Source: an uncultured Prevotella sp. (GTDB taxonomy: Bacteria > Bacteroidota > Bacteroidia > Bacteroidales > Bacteroidaceae). Taken from it: a stretch of DNA of 34,080 bases. A program made the position numbers and the translations under genes. Shown in pieces: positions 25,064-31,907 of this stretch; the first letter of the stretch is position 1, and every line of letters begins with the position of its first letter. The stretch spans positions 1 through 34,080 of the forward strand of contig CALCVT010000017.1 in the NCBI GenBank assembly GCA_937906495.1. Direction: 5' to 3'. Below the pieces are notes generated by a model that was not told where the DNA came from, ran no database searches, and saw nothing but the letters and a program-made list of their open reading frames with translations.

Positions 25064-25093
25064 GTTGTTGGATAGGGGGCTAATGATAAGGGT

Positions 25094-25173
25094 GCAGAGA
25101 GAAGAGTGCTGTTTGCCGTCAGCAGTGTGTGTGGTAGTGATGGACTGGAGGCATACAGTACGATTCTCTCTGC
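25094..25173. repeat. Inverted repeat between fucI and fucO
   Basis: GCAGAGAGAA (25094-25103) pairs with TTCTCTCTGC (25164-25173) over 10 bp with a 60-nt intervening loop, filling most of the 120-nt gap. No U-run follows on the minus strand. It is a second intercistronic stem in the fuc operon. Confidence 0.5.
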
Positions 25174-25183
25174 GCTTAATTAC

Positions 25184-26959
25184 TTATTTATAGATAGGGC
25201 CATAGTTCTGGCAGGCGCGGTAGTCGGCACCTTCCTTGTCCATACCGAAGGCGTTCCAGGCTGCGGGACGGAAAATCTTATCGTCTTCGACATTGTGCAT
25301 GCATACCGGAATGCGCAAGATGGAGCAGAGGGTTATAAGGTCGGCACCAATGTGGCCGTAGCTGATGGCTCCGTGGTTGGCACCCCAGTTGTTCATTACA
25401 CTGTAAACATCCTTGAAGGGAGCCTTGTCGCACAAGCGGGGTACGAACCAGGTGGTAGGCCAGGTGGGATCGGTGCGCATGTTTAACTTTTCGTGGATTT
25501 CGGGGTCGATGTCTACCGTCCATCCTTCGGCAAGCTGAAGTACGGGACCAAGACCCTTGACCAGATTCAAGCGAATCATGGTAACGGGCATACCGCCGCG
25601 AGTGAGGAAGTTTGACGAGAAGCCACCACCGCGGAAGTAGTCGCGGTCGGCCGGATACCAGGTGGTAGCCTTCAGGCATTTGTCAGCATCTTCGGGAGTA
25701 AGTTCCCAGAAGGGTTTCATGGTGGGGTTGCCCTGCTCATCACATACCTGTCCGGTACCGTCAAGGGTTGTTGCACCTGAGTTGATAAGGTGAATAATAC
25801 CATTGGCTGCGCGGCCGGTAAGTTCTTTGCCTGTTACGCGCTTAACGGCTTCGGGGCTCCAGTAGGTACGAACATCGCTGAAAATTTGTGCACGTCCGGT
25901 AAGCAGATGGGCAAAGAGCATGGCTACACCATTGCAGGCATCGTTTTCGGTAGCTACCACGTAGGCTTCGCGCAGGCCGTTCCAGTCGAACGAGGTGTTG
26001 AGCAGTGCTTCGGGATAGTCGCCGTTGGGGTAAAAGTCGGTCCACTGGCGCTGACCCTGGAATCCGGCTGCAATGGCGTTGTGGCCGAGGGCCTCTTCCT
26101 TAAAGCCCATTTCGCGAAGTTTGGGGTTACCTTGCATCAAGTCGCGCATAATGATGGTCATCTTTACGATGAATTCCCAGTCGGCATCCTTCTCCTCGCG
26201 GGTCTTGCGCTTTTCGGGGCGGTTTTTAAAGTCCTCACCCTCGTTGACCATGCAGTGCTCGCGAGTCCAGGTCATAGCTTTTTCGTATTCTTCGTGGTCG
26301 TATATACCCTCGGTCATGCGACGGATAATTTCGGTCAGGTCGACGCTTTCGTTGCGCATGCCCAAGTATTCCTGGAAGAAGTCGGGGTTGACAATAGAGC
26401 CTGCAATACCCATAGAGCTGCTACCCATTGAGAGATAAGCCTTGCCTCGCATTGTGGCTGCAGCCTGGGCTGCGCGGGCAAAGCGCAGAATTTTTTCGGC
26501 TACGTCGGCAGGAATGGTATCGTCTGAGAGATCTTGTACATCGTGTCCGTAAATGCCAAAGGCGGGAAGTCCCTTTTGGGCATGTGCAGCCAGCACTGCA
26601 GCCAGATAAACGGCACCGGGACGTTCGGTTCCGTTAAAGCCCCAGACAGCCTTGGGCCAATGCGGATTCATGTCCATGGTTTCTGCACCATAGCACCAGC
26701 ATGAGGTTACTGTAATGGTGGCTCCTACGCCTTCGCGTTCGAATTTTTCGGCGCAGGCTGCGCTTTCGGCAACACGGCCGATGGTGCTGTCGGCAATGAC
26801 GCACTCAACGGGCGAACCATCGCCGTTTTTCAAATTTGTAGAGATGAGGTTGGCTACAGCGTGAGCCAAATTCATAGTTTTTTCTTCAAGACTTTCACGC
26901 ACACCACCTTGACGTCCGTCAATGGTTGGGCGAATACCTATTTTAGGATATTGCTTCAT
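25184..26959 (-). CDS. fucI: L-fucose isomerase
   Basis: This 591-residue Mn2+-dependent ketol isomerase converts L-fucose to L-fuculose. Catalytic and metal residues line up with E. coli FucI (E337, D361, H528): E338 in VATENDACNGV, D362 in FSDVRTYWSPEAV and H529 in NNWGANHGAISYG. The length is the same as the E. coli enzyme, and the start MKQYPKIGIRPTIDGRQGG is typical. It is the first gene of the operon fucI-fucO-fucA-fucK-fucP. A partial promoter lies about 60-90 nt upstream. No FucR-type GntR regulator is encoded next to it in this window. Confidence 0.97.
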   Translation of the reverse strand: MKQYPKIGIRPTIDGRQGGVRESLEEKTMNLAHAVANLISTNLKNGDGSPVECVIADSTIGRVAESAACAEKFEREGVGATITVTSCWCYGAETMDMNPHWPKAVWGFNGTERPGAVYLAAVLAAHAQKGLPAFGIYGHDVQDLSDDTIPADVAEKILRFARAAQAAATMRGKAYLSMGSSSMGIAGSIVNPDFFQEYLGMRNESVDLTEIIRRMTEGIYDHEEYEKAMTWTREHCMVNEGEDFKNRPEKRKTREEKDADWEFIVKMTIIMRDLMQGNPKLREMGFKEEALGHNAIAAGFQGQRQWTDFYPNGDYPEALLNTSFDWNGLREAYVVATENDACNGVAMLFAHLLTGRAQIFSDVRTYWSPEAVKRVTGKELTGRAANGIIHLINSGATTLDGTGQVCDEQGNPTMKPFWELTPEDADKCLKATTWYPADRDYFRGGGFSSNFLTRGGMPVTMIRLNLVKGLGPVLQLAEGWTVDIDPEIHEKLNMRTDPTWPTTWFVPRLCDKAPFKDVYSVMNNWGANHGAISYGHIGADLITLCSILRIPVCMHNVEDDKIFRPAAWNAFGMDKEGADYRACQNYGPIYK

Positions 26960-27017
26960 GCTTCAATTAAGTGGTTTAAAGGTTGTTAGTTGATAGGTTG
27001 GTTTTTCTTTCTGCCTA

Positions 27018-27051
27018 CAAAGTAACATATTTATTTTGGCTTAGTAGCAAA
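27018..27051 (-). promoter_or_regulatory. Likely fucI promoter (imperfect)
   Basis: On the minus strand, TTTG (complement of 27048-27051) lies 22 nt from TTACTTTG (complement of 27018-27025). The spacing is slightly long and the -7 box has one mismatch to TAnnTTTG, as could be expected of a regulated promoter. The predicted leader is about 50 nt. Confidence 0.45.
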
Positions 27052-27434
27052 AAATGCGTTTTTTTCTCGTCTAAAGTTGATTTTAGTTCCTCTGAATGCC
27101 GGAAAATGCATTTAGTTTGAGTTTTTGGCAGGAAGGATGATGGCCTTAATAGCTATTGGCAGAGCGATTTGTTTTTTGTTCAGGCAAAAAGATTGATGGC
27201 ATGTAGCGAGAAGGCTGTCCGAGGGGGTTGATTGCTTTATAGGTAAGTTGTTTTAGGGGGGCTTGCTGCCTTTAGCATTTGCCCGAAATCTGTTGCCGTT
27301 TTCACTGGGAACTGCTGCTGTGTGGGTGATAGGCTGTGTATCGGATTTGATTGTGTTAATGTTTTTTTTACAGATGGGGCATGGTTTGCTTTTAGAGTGA
27401 AGTTGTTGGGTGGTAATTGCCGGCAGCAATTTAT
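27052..27434. other. Gene-poor spacer upstream of fucI
   Basis: This is a T-rich spacer. A 73-codon minus-strand frame at 27253-27474 has a CPIC-KK stretch but no recognisable family or start signal. It overlaps a better-supported plus-strand promoter and is not called as a gene. Confidence 0.35.
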
Positions 27435-27466
27435 CTTGGTTTTGGCGGAATAAAGTATTAACTTTG
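27435..27466 (+). promoter_or_regulatory. Promoter of a candidate small RNA
   Basis: CTTG (27435-27438; one mismatch to TTTG) and TAACTTTG (27459-27466; exact TAnnTTTG) are separated by 20 nt. Transcription would begin near 27473, only about 25 nt before a strong hairpin. Confidence 0.5.
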
Positions 27467-27472
27467 AGAATC

Positions 27473-27540
27473 AATAATTCGTGGCGTTCAAATAGCTTAA
27501 GGGGGTCGGCATTGCCAATGCAAGCCGGCCCCCTTATTAT
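27473..27540 (+). ncRNA. Candidate small RNA ending in a strong hairpin
   Basis: The predicted transcript is about 65-70 nt long. TAAGGGGGTCGGC (27498-27510) pairs with GCCGGCCCCCTTA (27524-27536): 12 Watson-Crick pairs plus one U-G on the plus strand, with a 13-nt loop. It then runs into TTATTATATC. The U-G pair and the U-rich exit both favour plus-strand transcription. No plus-strand gene lies upstream for it to terminate, so a stand-alone short RNA is the simplest reading. It is predicted only. Confidence 0.4.
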
Positions 27541-27603
27541 ATCAGTGTAGTAGCGGTTTCTATACCTTGTTTCTGAATTTTTTTAGACCTGATGTTCTGT
27601 TTT

Positions 27604-27687
27604 TGGTCCCGCCGATACAATTTTCTATCGCTCCGATAGAAAATTCTAACGCCCCGACAGAATTTTCTGACGCCCCGACAGATTTTG
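27604..27687. repeat. Four tandem copies of a 21-bp repeat, each a small dyad
   Basis: The units are 27604-27624 (degenerate), 27625-27645, 27646-27666 and 27667-27687. The consensus is CTRACGCYCCGAYAG followed by AAWWTT. Each unit holds a CTnnCG-3nt-CGnnAG dyad. The second unit with its flanks is a perfect 12-bp inverted repeat (AATTTTCTATCG with CGATAGAAAATT, 3-nt loop). There are no spacers and the units are short, so this is not a CRISPR. Its function is unknown. Confidence 0.75.
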
Positions 27688-27754
27688 GGTAATCGTATGC
27701 TCGTCTTTTCCGGTGTAGTAAACGATTTTATAGGATGTCGAGGGCGTTAATTTT

Positions 27755-27889
27755 ATGAACCTGTTAAAGGTGGCAGAAGTATATAGTATATTGCCAAAGG
27801 GTAAGAATGAATTTAAAGAGCGTCAGTATAATTATTGTAATGGTCGTTTTATCGCAGTAAAAGGTATATTTAAGTTTATTTATGTGTAG
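27755..27889 (+). CDS. Small hypothetical ORF (44 aa), doubtful
   Basis: ATG at 27755 opens a 44-residue basic, hydrophobic-ended frame (MNLLKVAEVYSILPKGKNEF, then KERQYNYCNGRFIAVKG and IFKFIYV). I do not recognise it. It follows the tandem repeats without a clear promoter box. It may be a small protein, a gene remnant or chance. The rest of 27690-28081 is AT-rich and shows nothing else. Confidence 0.2.
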   Translation: MNLLKVAEVYSILPKGKNEFKERQYNYCNGRFIAVKGIFKFIYV

Positions 27890-28081
27890 TAAATAAATGT
27901 TTTTAATGGTATGGCAGATTTAAAACCATGTGATATGATGGGGCGCATGGCTTTGGGCGATGTTTCAGAGAGCCTTTTGATGTGTACGCGTCATTTTTTA
28001 GAAGAATCTATAGGCTGTTGCATGGTGCAGTGTGCGTGTACAGCAACTTTAAAAGGCCTGTTCGATAGAATAAGCCGGGGC

Positions 28082-28423
28082 TTAAACCTCTTCGAAGTCA
28101 ACGTATTCGCCTTCGTCCTTTTGGAAGATTTTTCCGCTGCGCTGTTGTCCTGATTGTGCAGTGCCACCTTCGTGGCGCGCATTGCCGGCAGTGGTGTGCG
28201 AGTAGGTGTTTGAATGTTCGGTATATGTACTTTGCTGTTTGTTGCTGGTGCCAAAGGGGTTTTGTGGGTTACCATAAGAGCCTTGTTGACCGCCAAAAGG
28301 ACCGCGTTTGGCAGTTCGGCCAAAGAATTTGCCGAATATTGATTGCATGAAAAGGCGGAAAACGCTAAAAAGCAGCAGGATAAAGCCAAATATGAAGACA
28401 AATAAACAACCGAGTACGTGCAT
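28082..28423 (-). CDS. DUF4834 family small membrane protein
   Basis: This is a 113-residue protein of unknown function. The start at 28423 (MHVLGCLFVFIFGFILLLFS) is preferred because it puts the single transmembrane helix at the N-terminus and avoids overlap with pssA; an ATG at 28492 in the same frame is the alternative. After the helix comes a low-complexity Gly/Asn/Gln/Ser/Thr region (PFGGQQGSYGNPQNPFG). The conserved acidic tail KIFQKDEGEYVDFEEV is the hallmark of DUF4834. It is 46 nt downstream of pssA and probably the last gene of the psd-pssA transcript, a position that hints at a link to membrane lipid biology without proving it. Confidence 0.8.
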   Translation of the reverse strand: MHVLGCLFVFIFGFILLLFSVFRLFMQSIFGKFFGRTAKRGPFGGQQGSYGNPQNPFGTSNKQQSTYTEHSNTYSHTTAGNARHEGGTAQSGQQRSGKIFQKDEGEYVDFEEV

Positions 28424-28469
28424 AGGTTTAGCAGAGTTTGTTGTGTGTGATAAATAGTTTCCTGATAAT

Positions 28470-29210
28470 TTATTTAGCAATCTTCGTGCCAAACAAATTA
28501 TTGAGGATGGAGGTCAGCATATAAAGCAAGATGATTGCAGAGAAGCCAATCCATCCCAGACAGAAGAGGAGAATCATGCTCACTAAGATAAAGCTGTAGC
28601 GTAACTCGTTGCCTTTGATGCCGTAGGTTTTGAACTTGAGTGCAAACATTGGTATTTCGCAAACCAGCATCCAGCACGAAAGTATAATACCTCCCAGTAT
28701 GGCAAAAATCATCCAAGGTTCAGCGCCAAACCAGTTGTGGTTGTGCAGGCTCACGGTGAGCGAAGCCCATAGCAAGGCGTTAGCCGGAGTGGGAAGACCG
28801 ATAAAGCTGACACTCTGTCGGGTATCGAGGTTGAACTTGGCCAGGCGTAGTGCTGAGAAAGCAGCTATCAAGTATGCTGTAAAGGGCAGATATGCGGCAA
28901 TGGCCGGAATGGTAAGCGGACAGTTGGCCGGGCAGGTAGTAGCAGTCAGCAGTTCGCGCAGCATGGCAAACACAATGGTGGCCGGAGCCATGCCGAAGGT
29001 GATGTCGTCGGCCAGAGAGTCGAGTTCTTTGCCGATGGGCGAAGCTACATGAAGCAGGCGAGCTACGAAGCCGTCAAAAAAGTCGAAAACGGCACCGATG
29101 ATGATAAAAAGAAAGGCCGAATGAAAATTTCCCTGAAAGGCAAAATAGGTTGCAATGCAGCCCGAGATAAGGTTGCAGCAGGTAATGGAGTTGGGGATAT
29201 GCTTCTTCAT
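28470..29210 (-). CDS. pssA: CDP-diacylglycerol--serine O-phosphatidyltransferase
   Basis: This 246-residue integral membrane enzyme makes phosphatidylserine from CDP-diacylglycerol and serine. The CDP-alcohol phosphotransferase signature is complete, D46-G47-x2-A50-R51-x8-G60-x3-D64-x3-D68 (FDFFDGFVAR...GKELDSLADD). About six to seven further hydrophobic helices follow. The start at 29210 (MKKHIPNSITCCNLISG) is chosen over an upstream in-frame Met because it matches the usual N-terminus of the family. It lies 68 nt downstream of psd, which decarboxylates its product, so the two make phosphatidylethanolamine together. Confidence 0.95.
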   Translation of the reverse strand: MKKHIPNSITCCNLISGCIATYFAFQGNFHSAFLFIIIGAVFDFFDGFVARLLHVASPIGKELDSLADDITFGMAPATIVFAMLRELLTATTCPANCPLTIPAIAAYLPFTAYLIAAFSALRLAKFNLDTRQSVSFIGLPTPANALLWASLTVSLHNHNWFGAEPWMIFAILGGIILSCWMLVCEIPMFALKFKTYGIKGNELRYSFILVSMILLFCLGWIGFSAIILLYMLTSILNNLFGTKIAK

Positions 29211-29278
29211 GATGGTTTGCTGGTTAAAATAAAAAGTGGAGACGGCCTGATAAAGACGCATCTCCACTTGAGTAGGTT

Positions 29279-29971
29279 TTATTTGAGACGTGCCACAACG
29301 GTTTGGTTGCCCACTGTTTTTTGTCCCATCTCTACTAGGACTTCCGAATCGGTTGGCAGGTAGACGTCGACGCGTGAACCGAACTTTATAAATCCCATGT
29401 GCTCATCAATGCAGCAATCTTCGTTTTCGCGTGCATAGGTAACGATGCGGCGGGCAACAGCTCCTGCCACTTGTCTAACTAGCACCTCTTGTCCTTCGGG
29501 TGTTTCGATGACTACTGTTGAGCGTTCGTTTTCGGTGCTGGCTTTGGGTAGCCATGCCTTATAGAAGTTTCCGTTGTGGTGAACTACTTTCTTGACGGTA
29601 CCCTCAACCGGAAACCAGTTGGCGTGGACGTTTGTAACCGACATGAAGATGGAAATCATGAGCCGGCGGTCGTGAAAATATTCGTTTTCTTCAACTTCTT
29701 CAATAACTACTACTTTGCCATCGGCTGCGGCAACAACGGTTTTTTCGGTATCGCCTTGAAACAGGCGGATGGGGCAGCGAAAAAAGTTGACTGCTATGGC
29801 ATAGAGAGTAATAGATATAGCAGCAAAGATGTAGAACGGCAACAGACAAAAGTTTTTAAACAGAAAATAGAGCAAGCCGTTAGCCACTATCAAGGCTATC
29901 AGGCCGTTTCGTAGAATTTCTGTGCCTTCGCTGTGTAGACGGATGTTCTTTATCTTGCGTTTTCTAACCAT
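29279..29971 (-). CDS. psd: Phosphatidylserine decarboxylase (short, Psd-A type)
   Basis: This 230-residue membrane-associated enzyme converts phosphatidylserine to phosphatidylethanolamine. It belongs to the short proenzyme type. Self-cleavage is expected between G198 and S199 in GFIKFGSRVDVY, leaving a pyruvoyl group on the small subunit, in place of the LGST site of the long E. coli type. Two N-terminal hydrophobic segments (about 20-60) anchor it. FMSVTNVHANWFPVEG is the conserved His-containing block. It is first in the psd-pssA-DUF4834 order. Confidence 0.95.
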   Translation of the reverse strand: MVRKRKIKNIRLHSEGTEILRNGLIALIVANGLLYFLFKNFCLLPFYIFAAISITLYAIAVNFFRCPIRLFQGDTEKTVVAAADGKVVVIEEVEENEYFHDRRLMISIFMSVTNVHANWFPVEGTVKKVVHHNGNFYKAWLPKASTENERSTVVIETPEGQEVLVRQVAGAVARRIVTYARENEDCCIDEHMGFIKFGSRVDVYLPTDSEVLVEMGQKTVGNQTVVARLK

Positions 29972-30059
29972 TGTAGGAGAGGAATATGTAAGTTCGTTGA
30001 TTGGGACAGGCTGTTTGTGTTTCCTGCTTGGTGGATAAATGTGGCCTATATAGGCGCTG

Positions 30060-30067
30060 CAAATTTA
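30060..30067 (-). promoter_or_regulatory. -7 box candidate for psd
   Basis: TAAATTTG on the minus strand matches TAnnTTTG about 90 nt upstream of psd, in the 173-nt gap after cdaA. The -33 match is poor. Confidence 0.4.
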
Positions 30068-30144
30068 ATAATAATTTTTCAAATCTATGGATTCCCGGGG
30101 GCAATATGTGCAGTGTGTATGGCAGTGGGGTGTGGCAGGAGGAG

Positions 30145-30921
30145 CTATCGTTGCCAGTCTTTTGACAGTATGCTTTCCAGTTCCTCGGCCGAGAGGCGTA
30201 TTCTGAAGTTTCCGTTCTCTGCAATCGAGATGCTTCCAGTCTCTTCGGATACAATGATGGCCAGACAGTCGCTTTTTTGAGAGATGCCCAAGCCTGCGCG
30301 GTGGCGCAGACCGAGCGATTTGGGGATGTCTGTGTTGTGCGCAATGGGCAGGATGCAGCCTGCAGCTTTGATGCGTTTGTGCGAGATGACCATGGCCCCG
30401 TCGTGAAGCGGACTGTTCTTGAAGAAGATGTTTTCGATAAGGCGCTGGCTGATGTCGGCGTTAATTTGGTCGCCCGAATTGATAATTTCGCTCAGTCCTA
30501 CGTTACGTTCAATAACAATGAGTGCTCCTACCTTTTGCTTGCTCATACTCATGCAAGCCATTACCACAGGCATGATGTCTTCGCGGTGCACAATGTCTTT
30601 GCTGTTTTCTTTTTTAAATAGCCTGAAGAGCAGGCTTGCGCTGCCACCAGGGCGAGAACCGATGGTTGAAAAGAAATGGCGGATTTCTTCCTGAAAGATG
30701 ATGATGAGTGCCAACGAACCCACATTGACTACCTTGTCGAGAATGCCTCCCAAGAGTTTCATCTCGAATATCTGCGACACAACAATCCACACGACGATAA
30801 AAACAATGATACCGCCGAAGATATTGGCCGAACTCGACTCCTTCATGAGTCGGTAGATATAGTAGAGTAGCAAGGCTACCAGTACGATGTCGACGACATC
30901 TTGGAATCCGATGTTAATCAT
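30145..30921 (-). CDS. cdaA: Diadenylate cyclase (CdaA type)
   Basis: This 258-residue membrane-bound enzyme makes the second messenger c-di-AMP from two ATP. Three N-terminal transmembrane helices lie at about 8-25, 34-52 and 58-77. The DAC domain follows, with DGA at 174-176 (SPLHDGAMVI) and RHR at 206-208 (GLRHRAGLGIS), the two catalytic and ATP-binding motifs. It is 26 nt downstream of folP and co-transcribed with it, unlike the cdaA-cdaR-glmM order of Firmicutes. c-di-AMP typically tunes potassium and turgor balance, which fits the cell-wall genes nearby (murF, ddl), though that link is inference. Confidence 0.96.
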   Translation of the reverse strand: MINIGFQDVVDIVLVALLLYYIYRLMKESSSANIFGGIIVFIVVWIVVSQIFEMKLLGGILDKVVNVGSLALIIIFQEEIRHFFSTIGSRPGGSASLLFRLFKKENSKDIVHREDIMPVVMACMSMSKQKVGALIVIERNVGLSEIINSGDQINADISQRLIENIFFKNSPLHDGAMVISHKRIKAAGCILPIAHNTDIPKSLGLRHRAGLGISQKSDCLAIIVSEETGSISIAENGNFRIRLSAEELESILSKDWQR

Positions 30922-30947
30922 AGCAGGAATACATTAGGGTAGAAGGG

Positions 30948-31796
30948 TCAGTCGGTTGTGTGGGCCTTTGGGTTGAGCGCCATGAAGATGCGCTTGGTCT
31001 CGACAGCCTGGCTCACATCGTGTACACGCAGAATGTGTGCTCCTTTGCTCAGTGCAATTGTGTTGAGCACGGTGGTACCGTTCAGGGCGGTTTGCGGAGT
31101 GCCGCCTATGAGTTTGTAAATCATAGATTTGCGCGAGATGCCTACAAGCAACGGACGTTCAAGTTCTTGAAAATCCTCAAAGTGATTCATCAACTCATAG
31201 TTGTGTTCCAGGGTTTTGCCAAATCCAAATCCAGGGTCGATAATAATGTCCTTGGCACCGAGTTGGTTCAGGCGATCTATGCGTTCGGCCAGGTATAGCA
31301 GTACCTCGCGGCGTACATCCTCGTAGTGTGGAGCAGTCTGCATCGTGTCGGGGGTGCCCTGCATGTGCATCAGAATATACGGAACACCAAGACGTGCAAT
31401 GGTGCGAAACATATTCTTGTCCATCATGCCTCCCGAGATGTCGTTAATGATGTCGGCACCGCCCTCTTCGACAGCCATGCGGGCAACATCGGCCCGGAAA
31501 GTATCGACCGATATCGGAATTTCGGGGTAGAGCCTACGCACAATACCCAGGCCCATGCGCAGCCGGTTAGACTCTTCTTCGGCCGAAACATCGTTAGCAC
31601 CCGGACGCGAAGAGTAGGCACCGATGTCAATCATGTCGGCACCCTCGGTAACCATTTGTTCTACACGGTGGGTAATGGCCTCTTCGGTTTGTGTACGGCT
31701 TTCGGCATAGAAGGAGTCGGGGGTTACATTGAGAATGCCCATAATTTGGGGCTGGTTGAGCGGATACAGGCGTCCGCGAAGATTGAGCGTATGCAT
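30948..31796 (-). CDS. folP: Dihydropteroate synthase
   Basis: This 282-residue TIM-barrel enzyme of folate synthesis condenses p-aminobenzoate with dihydropterin pyrophosphate and is the target of sulfonamides. Signatures are IMGILNVTPDSF near residue 18, DMIDIGAYSSRPGA near 55 (the SxRPG pterin/PABA loop), INDISGG, ILMHMQGTP, IDPGFGFGKT and VGISRKSMI. All are in order and intact. It starts the folP-cdaA pair and is divergent from murF. Confidence 0.96.
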   Translation of the reverse strand: MHTLNLRGRLYPLNQPQIMGILNVTPDSFYAESRTQTEEAITHRVEQMVTEGADMIDIGAYSSRPGANDVSAEEESNRLRMGLGIVRRLYPEIPISVDTFRADVARMAVEEGGADIINDISGGMMDKNMFRTIARLGVPYILMHMQGTPDTMQTAPHYEDVRREVLLYLAERIDRLNQLGAKDIIIDPGFGFGKTLEHNYELMNHFEDFQELERPLLVGISRKSMIYKLIGGTPQTALNGTTVLNTIALSKGAHILRVHDVSQAVETKRIFMALNPKAHTTD

Positions 31797-31818
31797 GGAT
31801 TATAGGTGTTTGTACAGA

Positions 31819-31877
31819 CAAAATTACGATAAATCTGTGGAACAAACGAACCGGACGCAGAAAAAGAACTATCTTTG
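31819..31877. promoter_or_regulatory. Divergent -7 boxes for folP-cdaA and murF
   Basis: TAATTTTG on the minus strand (complement of 31819-31826) serves folP, and TATCTTTG on the plus strand (31870-31877) serves murF. Both match TAnnTTTG exactly. The -33 boxes are poor: TTTG is 16 nt from the folP box, and none lies at the right place for murF. Confidence 0.5.
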
Positions 31878-31907
31878 CTTAATGAAAATATAGCAAATCT
31901 TATAAAG

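Noticed and set aside
27253..27474. A 73-codon minus-strand frame with a CPIC stretch
   Set aside because: No start signal, no recognisable family, low-complexity composition, and it overlaps a plausible plus-strand promoter.
27604..27687. Tandem repeats as a CRISPR array
   Set aside because: The units abut with no unique spacers, are only 21 bp, and no cas gene is nearby.
27911..28153. An 80-codon plus-strand frame before DUF4834
   Set aside because: It overlaps the 3' end of the DUF4834 gene on the other strand, has no promoter and no family resemblance.
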